DNA from: Calamus simplicifolius
Taxonomy: Eukaryota; Streptophyta; Magnoliopsida; Arecales; Arecaceae
Direction: 5' to 3'
DNA: 64,000 bases
Assembly: GCA_900491605.1 (NCBI GenBank)
Contig: UESW01004761.1
Location: 458,156 to 522,155, forward strand
Each line of letters opens with the position of its first letter. The stretch's first letter is position 1. Under the pieces are notes generated by a model. That model was given only the letters and a program-made list of their open reading frames with translations. It had not been told where the DNA came from and made no database searches. Shown here piece by piece: positions 11,496-22,380 of the stretch. Made by a program: the position numbers and the translations under genes.

Positions 11496-12600
11496 CAATA
11501 TTGGACTAAACATTAAGCAAAAATATATTAGCTTTGATATTACTATGAACAAAAGGGGGGGGGAAAAAAGAGGGAGAGTTCTTTTAACCAAATAATTTTA
11601 CAGGGGTGGACCAATAATATTATCAATCAAATTTAGAAAAATAGTGTTATCACATGAACAAAGTGGATTAAAACATACTAATGCATTTTGCTTGTTTCAA
11701 TCTTGAATATTGCTATATAAATGATATTATCTAAATTGTTGTCAGCAATTTATCATTCTAAGAAAGTTGTCGACAAGAATCTCATTTAAGGTTATTGATC
11801 CTCAAAAATAATGAGTATCAATTTTGATCATTTAGCTTATGCAATTTTCAAGCTATAATCCATAGGGATTACAATCTTTAATTAATTATATGTATTGCAT
11901 AAAAATTAAAATTATCAAAATTGTGCAAACCTGTACAACGACAAGAAGTATCATTGTCAATGGCTTAATCATGATGAAGGTTCAAGCGAAAAAAAACAAA
12001 GCAAAAATTAAGCATAAGTCTTTGAGATCAACATTGCACTACATAAGCAGCCTAAAAATCTGTAAATGGATGGATGATAATGATACTGTAAAGAAGTGCA
12101 CAAGACAGGGAAAGAAGGATCGGTACTATTCATCTTCTTAGATTGGCCATATATATATATATATATATAGAGGGGCGGGGGGGGGAGGGCCTAAAGTCAT
12201 GCATTCATTATAATAAGATTCGCAATAAGAACTGGGTATGCCAGAAGATTTTTTTTCATGATATCATTGATAAAAAAAAGTAAGAAAATCTTTACACCGA
12301 TAATACAGGAGGTGCCAGGGCATGTTAGGAAATGAATTTGAATTCTTTGTGTTGCATCTTTTGCATCACAGAAAATTGTATATAAAAATTGTATATACTC
12401 GAATAGCTATCACATTATGCACTTTAGAAATGATGGTCACTTCCGTAAATAGGAAGTATCATGTTAGGTTATTAAATATATAGGTTGGTTGCTAAACTCA
12501 TAGGATAGAATGTTTAGGAATCCTCTATTTACAAGATAGGTAATATGGCAATTATCCTTGCATGACAAAGGTCACTACAAAGAAAAAGATACATAGATAA
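11493..12600. other. AT-rich intergenic sequence
   Basis: It contains a short AT run near 12150-12170, a G run just after it, and one 83-codon frame (11890-12141) with low-complexity lysine-rich content that I do not regard as a gene. Confidence 0.4.
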
Positions 12601-12619
12601 CAATCTATGCATAAACCTA

Positions 12620-12825
12620 TAAATGCACATATATATACATTCAGATATACACACATAAACATACATATGTACTTATATATATGTATGTGTGTGCATATAT
12701 ATATATATATGTGTGTGTTGGTGCGCGCGCGCACATGCATGCTTGCATGTATATACGTATGCATGTTTATATATTTGTATAAAAATGTATGTATACATGT
12801 ATAAATATAGATAAATACTATGCTA
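12620..12825. repeat. Compound AT/GT/CATA microsatellite
   Basis: Alternating purine-pyrimidine sequence: TATATA, TGTGTG, GCGCGCGC and ATGTATGTATAC runs. Open frames on both strands (Tyr/Ile/His-rich) are produced by the repeat. Such alternation can form Z-DNA or cruciforms. Confidence 0.9.
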
Positions 12826-12829
12826 AAGT

Positions 12830-13925
12830 CTTATCATGATAAGATTTCTAATCTCAATCACTAACAACCTTCATAAAATCTCCTGACTATCTATAGGAGG
12901 GCATATATAACCTATTTTACTAAGAAAATTTTATTATACCAAAATGGATCATAAGAAAAAATAATATATCAAGCATATATTATTTGCTAGAAGACCCTAT
13001 TCGCTAGGAGATGCCTAAGATTCAAGTTTCATTTTATTTCATATAGTTGTATTGGAAAATTCATAAGGCACAAAAGTAAAGGGAGACATAAATAGAAAAC
13101 AATGAAAAAAAAAAGAGAAAAACAGAATAGTTCATTAGTCCTTAATGAGAGATGTTATGATAAAAATATAGCAATAAATTTAATTTTAAACTGGTTTTCC
13201 TTCGCATATAGTGGACATCAAAATATTGAGTAGAAAAAAAAACCAGAAATATATCTTGTAGGGAAAGAATAAATGATATAAATAGGTTTCAAAGAATTTA
13301 GATTAGGCCAGCTAGAAAATAGATAACATTTGAAGTATAAGCATAGAAGGCTTAGTCAAATAAGTTCATATGATTTCTTCCTAGTATTTGTAATAATATG
13401 TCAACATAATAGTATATTTAAATATTTTTTTACTTTGAAAGACTGATGGAAATTTTTATAGAAGAAAACAATGAATCAATGCTTTGGCATGAGATAGATT
13501 AATAAAGAACAAAAATATAGAGCACTCTATGCTCTCCCTATGTGAATACAATAGGTAATCAGTCGTTCTCCTACCTAACTAGGAACACGTTAATAATAAT
13601 AATTTTTTTTTTAAAAAAAAAAGGTACACCCAGGACCTGTTAATGAGCTTGGAGGGGGACGAGCCATGTGTCTTGTTCAAAGTTCAAGCTAAACCATAAG
13701 CAGTCTGGTGCACTGGAGTATTGGGCTCAAACCCGATCCAATTTGGGATCTATTTTCAAGCTAGAAAAAGTCTTTGTGCATTGGGCATGGTGCAGGTTGC
13801 GCACATCGTGCACGGTGATTAGTCGCACGCTCGTGCGACCACATGTGCCAAGAACAATATCATCTTTTATGTACCGCTTACGCATGTAGTGCACACGCTT
13901 CTGTACTACATACTTATAAAAAGAC
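12830..13925. other. Intergenic, no gene recognised
   Basis: AT-rich with A and T homopolymers around 13600. Short frames near 13670-13890 have no recognisable domain. Confidence 0.4.
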
Positions 13926-13926
13926 T

Positions 13927-14072
13927 TTCTTTCAAGCTAAAGTAGGCTCAATTAAGACTTTAATATTTTATTTACCAAATGAGCGTACTTTTGCACCGCA
14001 TCCAATGCAGAATGATTTTCTTTTAAGCTAAAGTAGGCTCAATTAGGGCCCCATTTTTTTATTTACCAAACG
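13927..14072. repeat. Imperfect direct repeat, ~91-bp offset
   Basis: AAGCTAAAGTAGGCTCAATT occurs at 13934 and again at 14025, each followed by an A/T-rich stretch and ATTTACCAAA. The spacer holds a CGCATCCAATGCAG segment. Confidence 0.75.
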
Positions 14073-14074
14073 CA

Positions 14075-17000
14075 GCAACAGAAACCCAACTCAAAAAGGA
14101 TTCAACTCTTGGCATCGAAGCTCACTTGGATCATGAGATTGCTTGGGCTGGCCTAGCCCATCGAGGGCCCTCCATACGGAGTTCCTTAATGGGTACTAAG
14201 GAATAAAAAAGTTTTGCTGCACGGCATGTGATGATTAATGCATGCTGCATGCATACGATGATTAGCGTGCATATACGCACCACGCATATTGCATTGATTC
14301 TACACGATGCAGGGTGCAACAAAACTTATCCTTGAGGAATTTCTGATCCCCATGGAATCTTATCATCCCAAATCATGGTCCCACTCGGCCACTCCTCTTG
14401 TCTTTGACCACACAATCAGTGCGCCTCTGTGGACCAAACATAGGTTACGATGAAGGATTGATGGTGACCGTCAGATGCCGAGCATGTGGACCACGGTACG
14501 GTCCCGTGGAGGGGTCGAGCCAATGGAAGTTTCAGTTCAGTCCATCCGAGACGGACAAAACAAGTCCATCTCCACTCTACGTTGGGACAAAAAGGAAATG
14601 GTTTATACATCTGGCAAAATTCATTTAACGAGCTGATGATCAGGTTAAGTTTGCGCCAAGCAATGATGTTTGCACTAAGAATGAAAGTGGGAGGTGTCAA
14701 TTTGAGTTCAAATATTGGATTCATTTAGGACAATAACATGCTTAACCATGATCTATTAATCTTCTAGAGTTGGGTCGCTTATTAGGTCTACTTCCATGAA
14801 TAGGCGCATCCAAATTGTCCTGTACGTGACTCACAATATTTTGCATGACCTAACCTAACTCTACCGGTTCACCATCCAACAGGATGGCAATTAGAATATG
14901 TTGGAAGGGGGAGCCAAGTCCAATCTCTAATGAGCTTGAATTGGCAAACCCAAGGAAGGGCCGGGGCATGGGATTGGTAAGTTAATGAGACTGAATTAGT
15001 AGTCCAATATTAATCCTGCTTCAATTCACATATCCGGCCTTAAGCAAGTAACGTACCATCCATGTAATTCAAATTCACCTCAATCCAACACGCGCGTCGA
15101 CCTTTTGAGATCGAGCAAGTAACCATCCTCTTCCATTAGTGCATTAGTAGTGCCTTTTGGCATGGATCCAATATTATTGTAGTTTCAAAATTCAGTCAAC
15201 AACAGCAGAAGCATATTGTAGCAGTACTACTAGCTTGTTTCCTGGACCAGGAGGACGGTTCCGTCTGGAGACCCACCAGTCCTTTACCTTTACTCCCCCT
15301 CACGTCCTTTACGCCCTCACGTTCCCATCGAACTCCACGAAGATTGGACAGGTGCATGAACGTTGGCACCTTGGCCGACGGCTCGATCGCTAGCTACTGC
15401 GATGAGGTGGTGGCCCTTCGTGCAGAGGAGCACGACACGTCCATGCATGGCCGGTCCCCCACTCGCCACACCTTGGCAGGCAATCACGTGAATGCAGGCC
15501 TAAAGAGCATGTGAAGTGGAGGGACGGAGGATTTGGTGGTGTGGGAACGCATGATGGTTACCTGCACCATTCATTCGAAGAAGACACGACATGGAAAAGT
15601 CTCGATCGACCGTCCAAGCTAAATAAATAAATACCTAAAGCAATGAAAGTTTGCAATAGGAAAAGTTTCCCACATGCCATGTCAAGTCTTTATTGAACGC
15701 AGGGTCCACATTATAATGAGGTAGATGTAAGGCTGATTGGTTACGCTACGCTAGCTGCTGCATGGTGACCAGTGACTATGTTTATTAAAGCCCTTTCCCT
15801 GGCTATTTAGCTTTTCTTTTTCTTTGATGTTCAGTCAAGGCTCCACCTCTAAGAAGGATGTTCAACTGTACTAATTAAAATGGTGCTTGCAAGGGTAAAG
15901 CCATGATTTTGATTTTACTTTCTGCTTGAATTAATTGGATGCAAACAAGCTGATCACCAGAAAATATTATTCTGGGTTAATGCATGTCTCTAAGGACTTG
16001 TGCGATTAATTATATCATGTTAAATACTTAAAAATAGAATACGTACGTACTTTTCTAATATCATATTTGAATACAAGCTATTCAACATAAGAAGAAAAAG
16101 AATTATTTAATTATCGGTACTTCTGCCATGCAGCACTGAATGGAATGCCATGGGCCTATGTAATTAAGGATTGATCTGAAAGATTTTTAAATGAAGGGCT
16201 AATGCTGGAAATGGCGCGGTAGGCTTGATGATCAGTTGTTGTGGTTATTTCTGAAACTGGGTGCAGTAGTGATGAATCAAGGTGCATGTTACATCCTAGA
16301 ATCTGATATATATCTTCGTTTCTTCATTGCCAAAAAGAATTATGCTTCATTGAATGGACATATTATAACTTGTCCAAAACAATATACGTTTGCACTTTAA
16401 TGTGAATTCTTATCACACTTTGCATATTGAGTACGCCTAGCTAGGCCAACAAAGATAACACCAAGCATAGAAACATAGCCAGAGGCATATATAGTTATTG
16501 AAGTCTCTCTTAGCCATAGCTCTCATTAGCGGCCAAACTTCAAGAATATATACTTGCTGGATTGTTGATCAAATAAATCGATAAATAAATAATACTTGCT
16601 GGATTTGTGTCGACGGTGTCTTTATTAGTTATAATATATATACAGCTGCACCACCGCATAAACTTCCAACAATATCTAGGCCCTGAGTGAAGAAGATGAA
16701 CAGGATTAAACTATGCCTTACCTTAGTGGAGGGATCAATCCCATTCTCAAACCGCAATCATGTTTATATAGGCTACATTTGGAGTGAGAATTATTTCTTA
16801 AAATTTATGGAGTTGTCCAAACCTATAAAATCAAGGAACTCAGAATGTGAAAACTATGAGATTGAAGAATTCCCTTATTTGCTATATAATTTAAATTCTT
16901 ACAATTTTAATTAGGCTATAGATAATAATTTTGAAATAAAATAGATCTACTTAGTGATTTCAACATAGATTTTCATCAGAACTTATCTCATATGAGATTT

Positions 17001-19080
17001 TAAAATCATAATTTTTTAGAAATCTCGGTGCCTTATGGAATCATCAAATGTCAAAAATAAAATTTCACAAAATTATGAGAAACTTTAAATATCTTCCTTC
17101 AAATATCTTTATCCTAAAACTAACTATAATGAAATATTAGCACATGCCAAGGCCTAGTTTCGATATAAAATAAGGGGTACAATCCTGACATTAATCTTAA
17201 TCTATCAAAAATTACTACCAAATAACTCTTTCTAGTAATGGGAATAGCTAATTCTTGACATATTAGTCAACTATCGATACAATGATCTAGCCATTTCCAA
17301 GAGTTTTTGATAGGAGTTTTATCCTCACTTCTCTTATCGATCTGGCTTACTTCTGGACCTGTTGTCATCTTAGAAACTTAAACCATGGATAAACAATCTT
17401 TATTTTGTTATTGTTCTTCTTACTTTTCTAAGATCATGTATGGCATGCCTAGCACATATTTTAACTTTGTAAAATCATTTTATATATGTCATATAAGTAT
17501 TAGTAGCGGTCACAAATTTGCGAACCATCCATATATTTGCAAGCCAAGCCAAATTCTTTTCCCAATAACTCCCACTTCGTGTCCATTCTCAAGCTCCTAA
17601 GTTCGGTAAACCATAAGATTGATAAACTAAGAATAAATTTTCTCTTAAAAAAAAAAGAATCTACTAATGGATTTTGCTGCCTAGTGAATTGGAATCTATT
17701 TATAGAGATAAAAGAGAAGGTAGGTGGGGCATCTGAAATTTTAAGAGTATGAATCTATCGTTATTAGCTAAATAAGTATAAAAGTATGCAAACTAATAAA
17801 TTGATAAAAATGCTCTTTAGTCAAAACTTATCTCTAAAACTTACTATTCAAGAGATAGCTTTATTATACAAAAGAGGCAAAGGATATAGAAGGTATTATC
17901 GATATGGAAGGATAGATATGAATGCCTTCTAAAATTATATAACGTTCAAACTTGGTGTGATAACCATTCCTTATCCTTCACTCACCCAAGTGAGTTGAGG
18001 GAGGAGAAGGCACACATCAAACTCCCAACCCCTCAAAATCATTCAGAAAATGTGTAAATTCTCCCTCCCTTATTTGGAAAAACCTTTGTCACTCAACTTT
18101 GTTGATCAATCAATTGTCTAAATGCATGTAGAAAGCCCACAAATCAGCCAAAAATTATGCAAAACCCTCAAAAATTAGGCAAAAATGTTATGACACTATT
18201 TCTTTTTTCTAGAATTCAAATTTTTGGTCCCATATTTTCATCTTGGGACGAGTAAAAATAAGGTTGAATGATGTTTCGTTTCTCTTTATTAATAAAAAAA
18301 ATATCTAGAAATCTTGCCCAAAATTGCAAAAAATTTTAATTGATACATTTCTTGCCATTCGAATGCTTGATCCCCTACTTTCTCATGATCGAAGGAAGCA
18401 CCCTCTTATTCCCTTGTTTTCATGGATGAATGAAGCACATGTTCCTCATTATCAACCAAAGCCATTGCCATGAAATCAGCTAGAATAGCTAAAAGTAGCC
18501 AAAGATCTCACTGAATGACTTCATGAATCCCTTGGTTTTTTCTACTTAAATCCTAACTGGCTTTGAGCTTAGAAATATTGTCACTTTTTCCTTTAACTTT
18601 TCCAAACTACAAATCATGATGAGGTTGATCTATAGGGGTTATTGATATCTCAGGAAAGATTTTTACCCTTGTTACTATATATCATTCACCTTATTTTGAG
18701 GATCGGCCATAGGATGGAGAGGAGGACCAACTAACTATTTAGGAAGGCTTAGTCCTCTCTCTTCCTTTTGACAATGCTATCAATTAATTTAGGTGCTTGT
18801 GTGTTGCCGGTTGTTTGAATTTCATGATAACATGGGAATGTTTCCTATGTCTCTGAGTAGATGGTTGGTTTATTTAATCAGTGAGGGTCATATATACTTT
18901 CCATCCATGCTTTCCTTATCCCTCCATTGGCATGATGATGGCCACTAGCCATCTATATTAGTAGGGTGAAGCATTTACTTCCCTGTCGCAGAAATGCTTT
19001 TTGCTTGTTCTGCTATCTCACTATTAGTAGGCCTTCAACCTGATTGAACCTGGGGTTTAATAAACCTCGTAGCAATATTT
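14075..19080. other. Long intergenic region
   Basis: Frames at 14398-14728 overlap on both strands and resemble no family I know. CACGTG occurs near 15487. The frames at 15157-15393, 16687-16914 and 17385-17752 are short, compositionally ordinary and lack domains. I find no RNA gene or mobile-element end that I can support. Confidence 0.35.
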
Positions 19081-19084
19081 AGAA

Positions 19085-20350
19085 ATACAACTCAACTCAA
19101 CTTAACTCATCTAATCCTTTTCCGAACTATATGGGGTTGGCTACATGAATCTTCTTCCTCCACTCTACTCTATTCAGAACTAAGTCGACATTCAAATTAT
19201 AAATAGTTATATATTTTTTAATTATTTCTATCCATGTTAGTTTAGGTTTATCTCTACCTCTATCATTATCATGGATTGTTAAAAGACCACTCTTTCTAAC
19301 TGAAGCATATAAGGACTTCATTGTATATGTCACAACCATCTTAATTGAGTTTTTCTTATTTTATCTTAATTAAGGCTACTCCTATCATTTCTCATATATG
19401 TTTATTTCTAATTCTATCTTTTAAAGTTTTACCATATATTCATCTTAATATGCCCATTCTGTTATACTTAATTTATACATATGTTGTTTTAGTATTGTCC
19501 AACACTTTATTTTATATAGCCTAGTAGCGATTTTATAGAATTTTTCTTTCAATTTTAATGGGATGTGTCGATCATACAATAATCCCAAAGCACTCATCCA
19601 CTTAATCCATCCTGCTTTAACTCTATAATTCATATCTTCACCTATTTTATCTTCTTGCTGGATAATTTGGATCTCAAATACCTAAATTTTTTACTCTTTG
19701 GTATCTCTTGGCTTGCAATCTTCATTATCTTTTCATTTGTATTTCTAATTTGACTAAAATTATATTTTATATATTTAGTTTTAGTTCTACTAATCTTAAA
19801 ACCCTAAGATTCTAAAGCCTCTATCTAAATCTCTAACTTAGTATTTAATACAGATCTAGTTTCATCGATCAACAATATATCGTCTGCAAATAACATATAC
19901 CATGAGATATCATGTTGAATATGTTTGGTTAATTCATTTATAACTAATACTAAAAGATACAGACTTAAGACAGATTCTTGATGTAAATCTATAGTAATTA
20001 AAACTCAGTAGTTTCTTCTATTATTATTTTGACAATAGTTATTGCTCTATCATGTATATCTTTTATCAATTTTATATACCTTTTGGTAACTCCTTTTTTC
20101 CTCTAAAACCCACTATATTATTTCTCTAAGTACTCTATCATATGCTTTCTCTAAATCAATAAAAACCATATGAAGATCTTTTTTTCTCTCTTTTTCTATA
20201 CTTCTTTATCAATCTTCTTAATAAATAAATAGCTTTCATGATCGATATTTCATGCATAAATCTAAATTAATTATTTGATACCAAAGTTTTAGCTCATATT
20301 CGATTTTTTATTACTCTCTTCCAGCATTTAGAAATGAATAATAATAATTA
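19085..20350 (-). pseudogene. Degraded RTE-like LINE reverse transcriptase
   Basis: On the minus strand, in broken frames, the order is: an EKAYDRV-type segment near 20140-20160 (finger/palm entry), LFADDILLIDETR near 19855-19895 (the [F/Y]ADD catalytic motif of non-LTR reverse transcriptases), then DRHIPLKLKEKFYKIA near 19530-19570, a region conserved in plant LINE C-termini. The 3' end (low coordinates) has the GGTT/CATATAG segment and a TTGAG-rich tail at 19085-19110, as in plant RTE-clade LINEs. Many stops and frameshifts are present and the 5' half is missing. The clade assignment is from motif memory. Confidence 0.75.
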
Positions 20351-20429
20351 TTATAAATTATTGTATTAGGCCTTACTATGAATTTAACCATATAGCCTAG
20401 TTTTATGAACCCTAGGTCAACATGAATAA

Positions 20430-20500
20430 TTAAATGAGTTATATATGTGTGTATGAATGCATGTATGTATGTGTGTATGCGTGCATGTATGTAAGTTTGG
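20430..20500. repeat. TATG/TGTG microsatellite
   Basis: Imperfect run of ATGTATG, TGTG and GCATG units. Confidence 0.85.
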
Positions 20501-20669
20501 CACGATTTGTATTATGAAAGAAAACTGTGGATTTTATGCATAACTACTATGATATAGCATTAAAGTTGAGTTTTATTAAATAATTAATTTTAATATTAGA
20601 CTATTATAGTAACCTTCTCAAATCACTTTATTATGATGATCAGTATTTTTCTCGAATCATTCTCAAACC

Positions 20670-20870
20670 TTTTATAACCTAAATCCGAATCCACCCATCA
20701 AATCTTTATAACCTTCTCGATTCTATCTCAATCTACTCATCCAACTGTAATCTTCTCAATCCACCCATCAAATCTTTTGCAATCTTCTCCGCTCTATCTC
20801 AATCCATTCATCAAATCTTTTGTCATCTTCTCCGATCTATCTCAATCCACCCATCCAGCTTGTAATTTAT
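20670..20870. repeat. Imperfect tandem repeat, ~55-60 bp
   Basis: The phrase CCACCCATCAAATCTTTT, then CTTCTC and CTATCTCAATC, recurs about four times with indels. No gene is visible. It lies about 500 bp upstream of the presumed PIF transcription start. Confidence 0.7.
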
Positions 20871-20879
20871 TCTGATGTA

Positions 20880-21550
20880 ATAAATTTGTGAGAGAAATTT
20901 GCTTCCCTCGCCTTTAATTTTGTGGAGTAAATTCACTTCTCTGATATTTTTCTAAAGGAAAAAAGGAAAAAAAAAAAACAGCACCTTATCCCATGTTATA
21001 TCCTTGTATATCTCATCTTATTATAATAAAATAATAATAAAAAGTAAAAGAAACTTGTAAGCACTCACCTTCTTTTATCTATCATTACAACAACTCAATA
21101 AATATTTTAATATTCAGATATTAATTACCAATAACTTTCCTTTCAAAATCACATTTTCTTTATCTTTATAATTTATTTATTTTTTTATTATAAAGAATAT
21201 TTTTATCCTTCATGGATGGATAAAAATTATCTCCAAATTTCTTATCCCGCTTCCAAATGGGACAGCCTACCGGTCAGGACCAGTTCAATTGTTAACGATA
21301 AAACAGCTGTGGTTTATTTGGATCCATGAATGCGCTCTCTTCAGTCCACGCAGGTAACTGCAGTTCACTGCACAATCTCTCTCTCTCTCTCTCTCTCTGG
21401 AATAATTGCCCAGAGAGAGACAGAGGTGGAATTTACTTAACAATTTTTTTGATTCTTACGAGTTAATGGTCAAATGCTCAGAACGAAGACCGTGGACTTT
21501 ATCTTTTTATTCGCGAAGTTTCAGTCTCAGCGAGCAAACTTAGGCAGCTG
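20880..21550 (+). promoter_or_regulatory. Presumed PIF promoter and distal leader
   Basis: AT-rich upstream DNA leads into a (CT)n run at 21376-21398. CT-rich tracts are common near plant transcription starts. I see no clear TATA box, so the start site is uncertain. The leader probably runs from about 21.36 kb. Confidence 0.4.
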
Positions 21551-21551
21551 G

Positions 21552-22302
21552 GTAAGAGCTCTGGTTGGACTCCTTCTCTTCCCACACCAAAGGCCCTTGG
21601 AACCTGATAGTGATTAGCCCAAACTTGCGAGGAAAAAAGTGATCTTTTTACGGAGCTTGTCTGGAGGACCATCTGGTTGGAAATTTCTGATGAGAAGAAG
21701 GCTTCAAGGTGTAGATGAGTAAGCGAGATAGGAACTCTGTTCCTTTTTGTGTTTCCTTTGGTGAAATTATTGTGGGATTGGGAGATTCTTCGAGGAAGAC
21801 ATGGATTTATAACTTTTTACTTAATGAGTTGTTGATTTTCTTCGTTCGTTTTCTATATATATGAAGATTTGATTTTGGTTTCGATTTTTTCTTCACTGAT
21901 TTATTCCCTGTTGGAAAGTTAAAACAAAAAACAAAAACAAAAACAAATTTGATGGATTAGGGGGAGATTTTACAAGGAGGGAGACGATCTAGATTTCTAT
22001 CTTTGTGTTTGATTAGCGTTCTAGTGAGAAAGATAGGATCTTTTTACAGAGAAAGATTGGATATTGGTAGGAAATTTTGTGTGCCGGTGTACGTCCGATC
22101 TCTAGAAAGCTTCAACTAGTCTTCACTGGTTTTTGCCCTGTCGGTTGGTTCTATTAGATTGGGCCTGATAGGTTTGTGAGGAGAATGTAATCTTCTTCGT
22201 TGGGTAACCTACGGAGGAGGATGTAATCTTTTTTTTGGGTAATCAAATGAGTGAGCCTTGGAATCCAGCACATGGAAGGGCCTAGCTAGTCTCTTGTTAC
22301 AG
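21552..22302 (+). other. Candidate 5'-UTR intron of the PIF gene
   Basis: GGTAAGAG at 21551 looks like a strong donor and CTTGTTACAG ending at 22302 looks like a good acceptor. The interval is T-rich with several ATGs and stops. Splicing it out would give a leader of 37 bases directly before the coding start. PIF3-type genes often have 5'-UTR introns. This is inference without transcript data. Confidence 0.45.
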
Positions 22303-22323
22303 TACTCTAACTGACAAATTTTC

Positions 22324-22380
22324 ATGATATTTGGCAATCATGCCTCTCTCCAAATACCACTGGTCGACGACAAAGGATAA
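22324..22380 (+). other. Upstream ORF overlapping the PIF start codon
   Basis: An ATG at 22324, 16 bases before the main ATG and in another frame, opens an 18-codon uORF ending at TAA 22378-22380, inside the PIF coding region. Its context (T at -3) is weak; the main ATG has A at -3. Confidence 0.6.

Noticed and set aside
12552..12804. Open frames rich in Ile, Tyr and His on both strands
   Set aside because: They are translations of the AT/GT microsatellite.
14398..14728. Overlapping frames on both strands
   Set aside because: No homology recognised, no splice signals or codon pattern that would support a gene.
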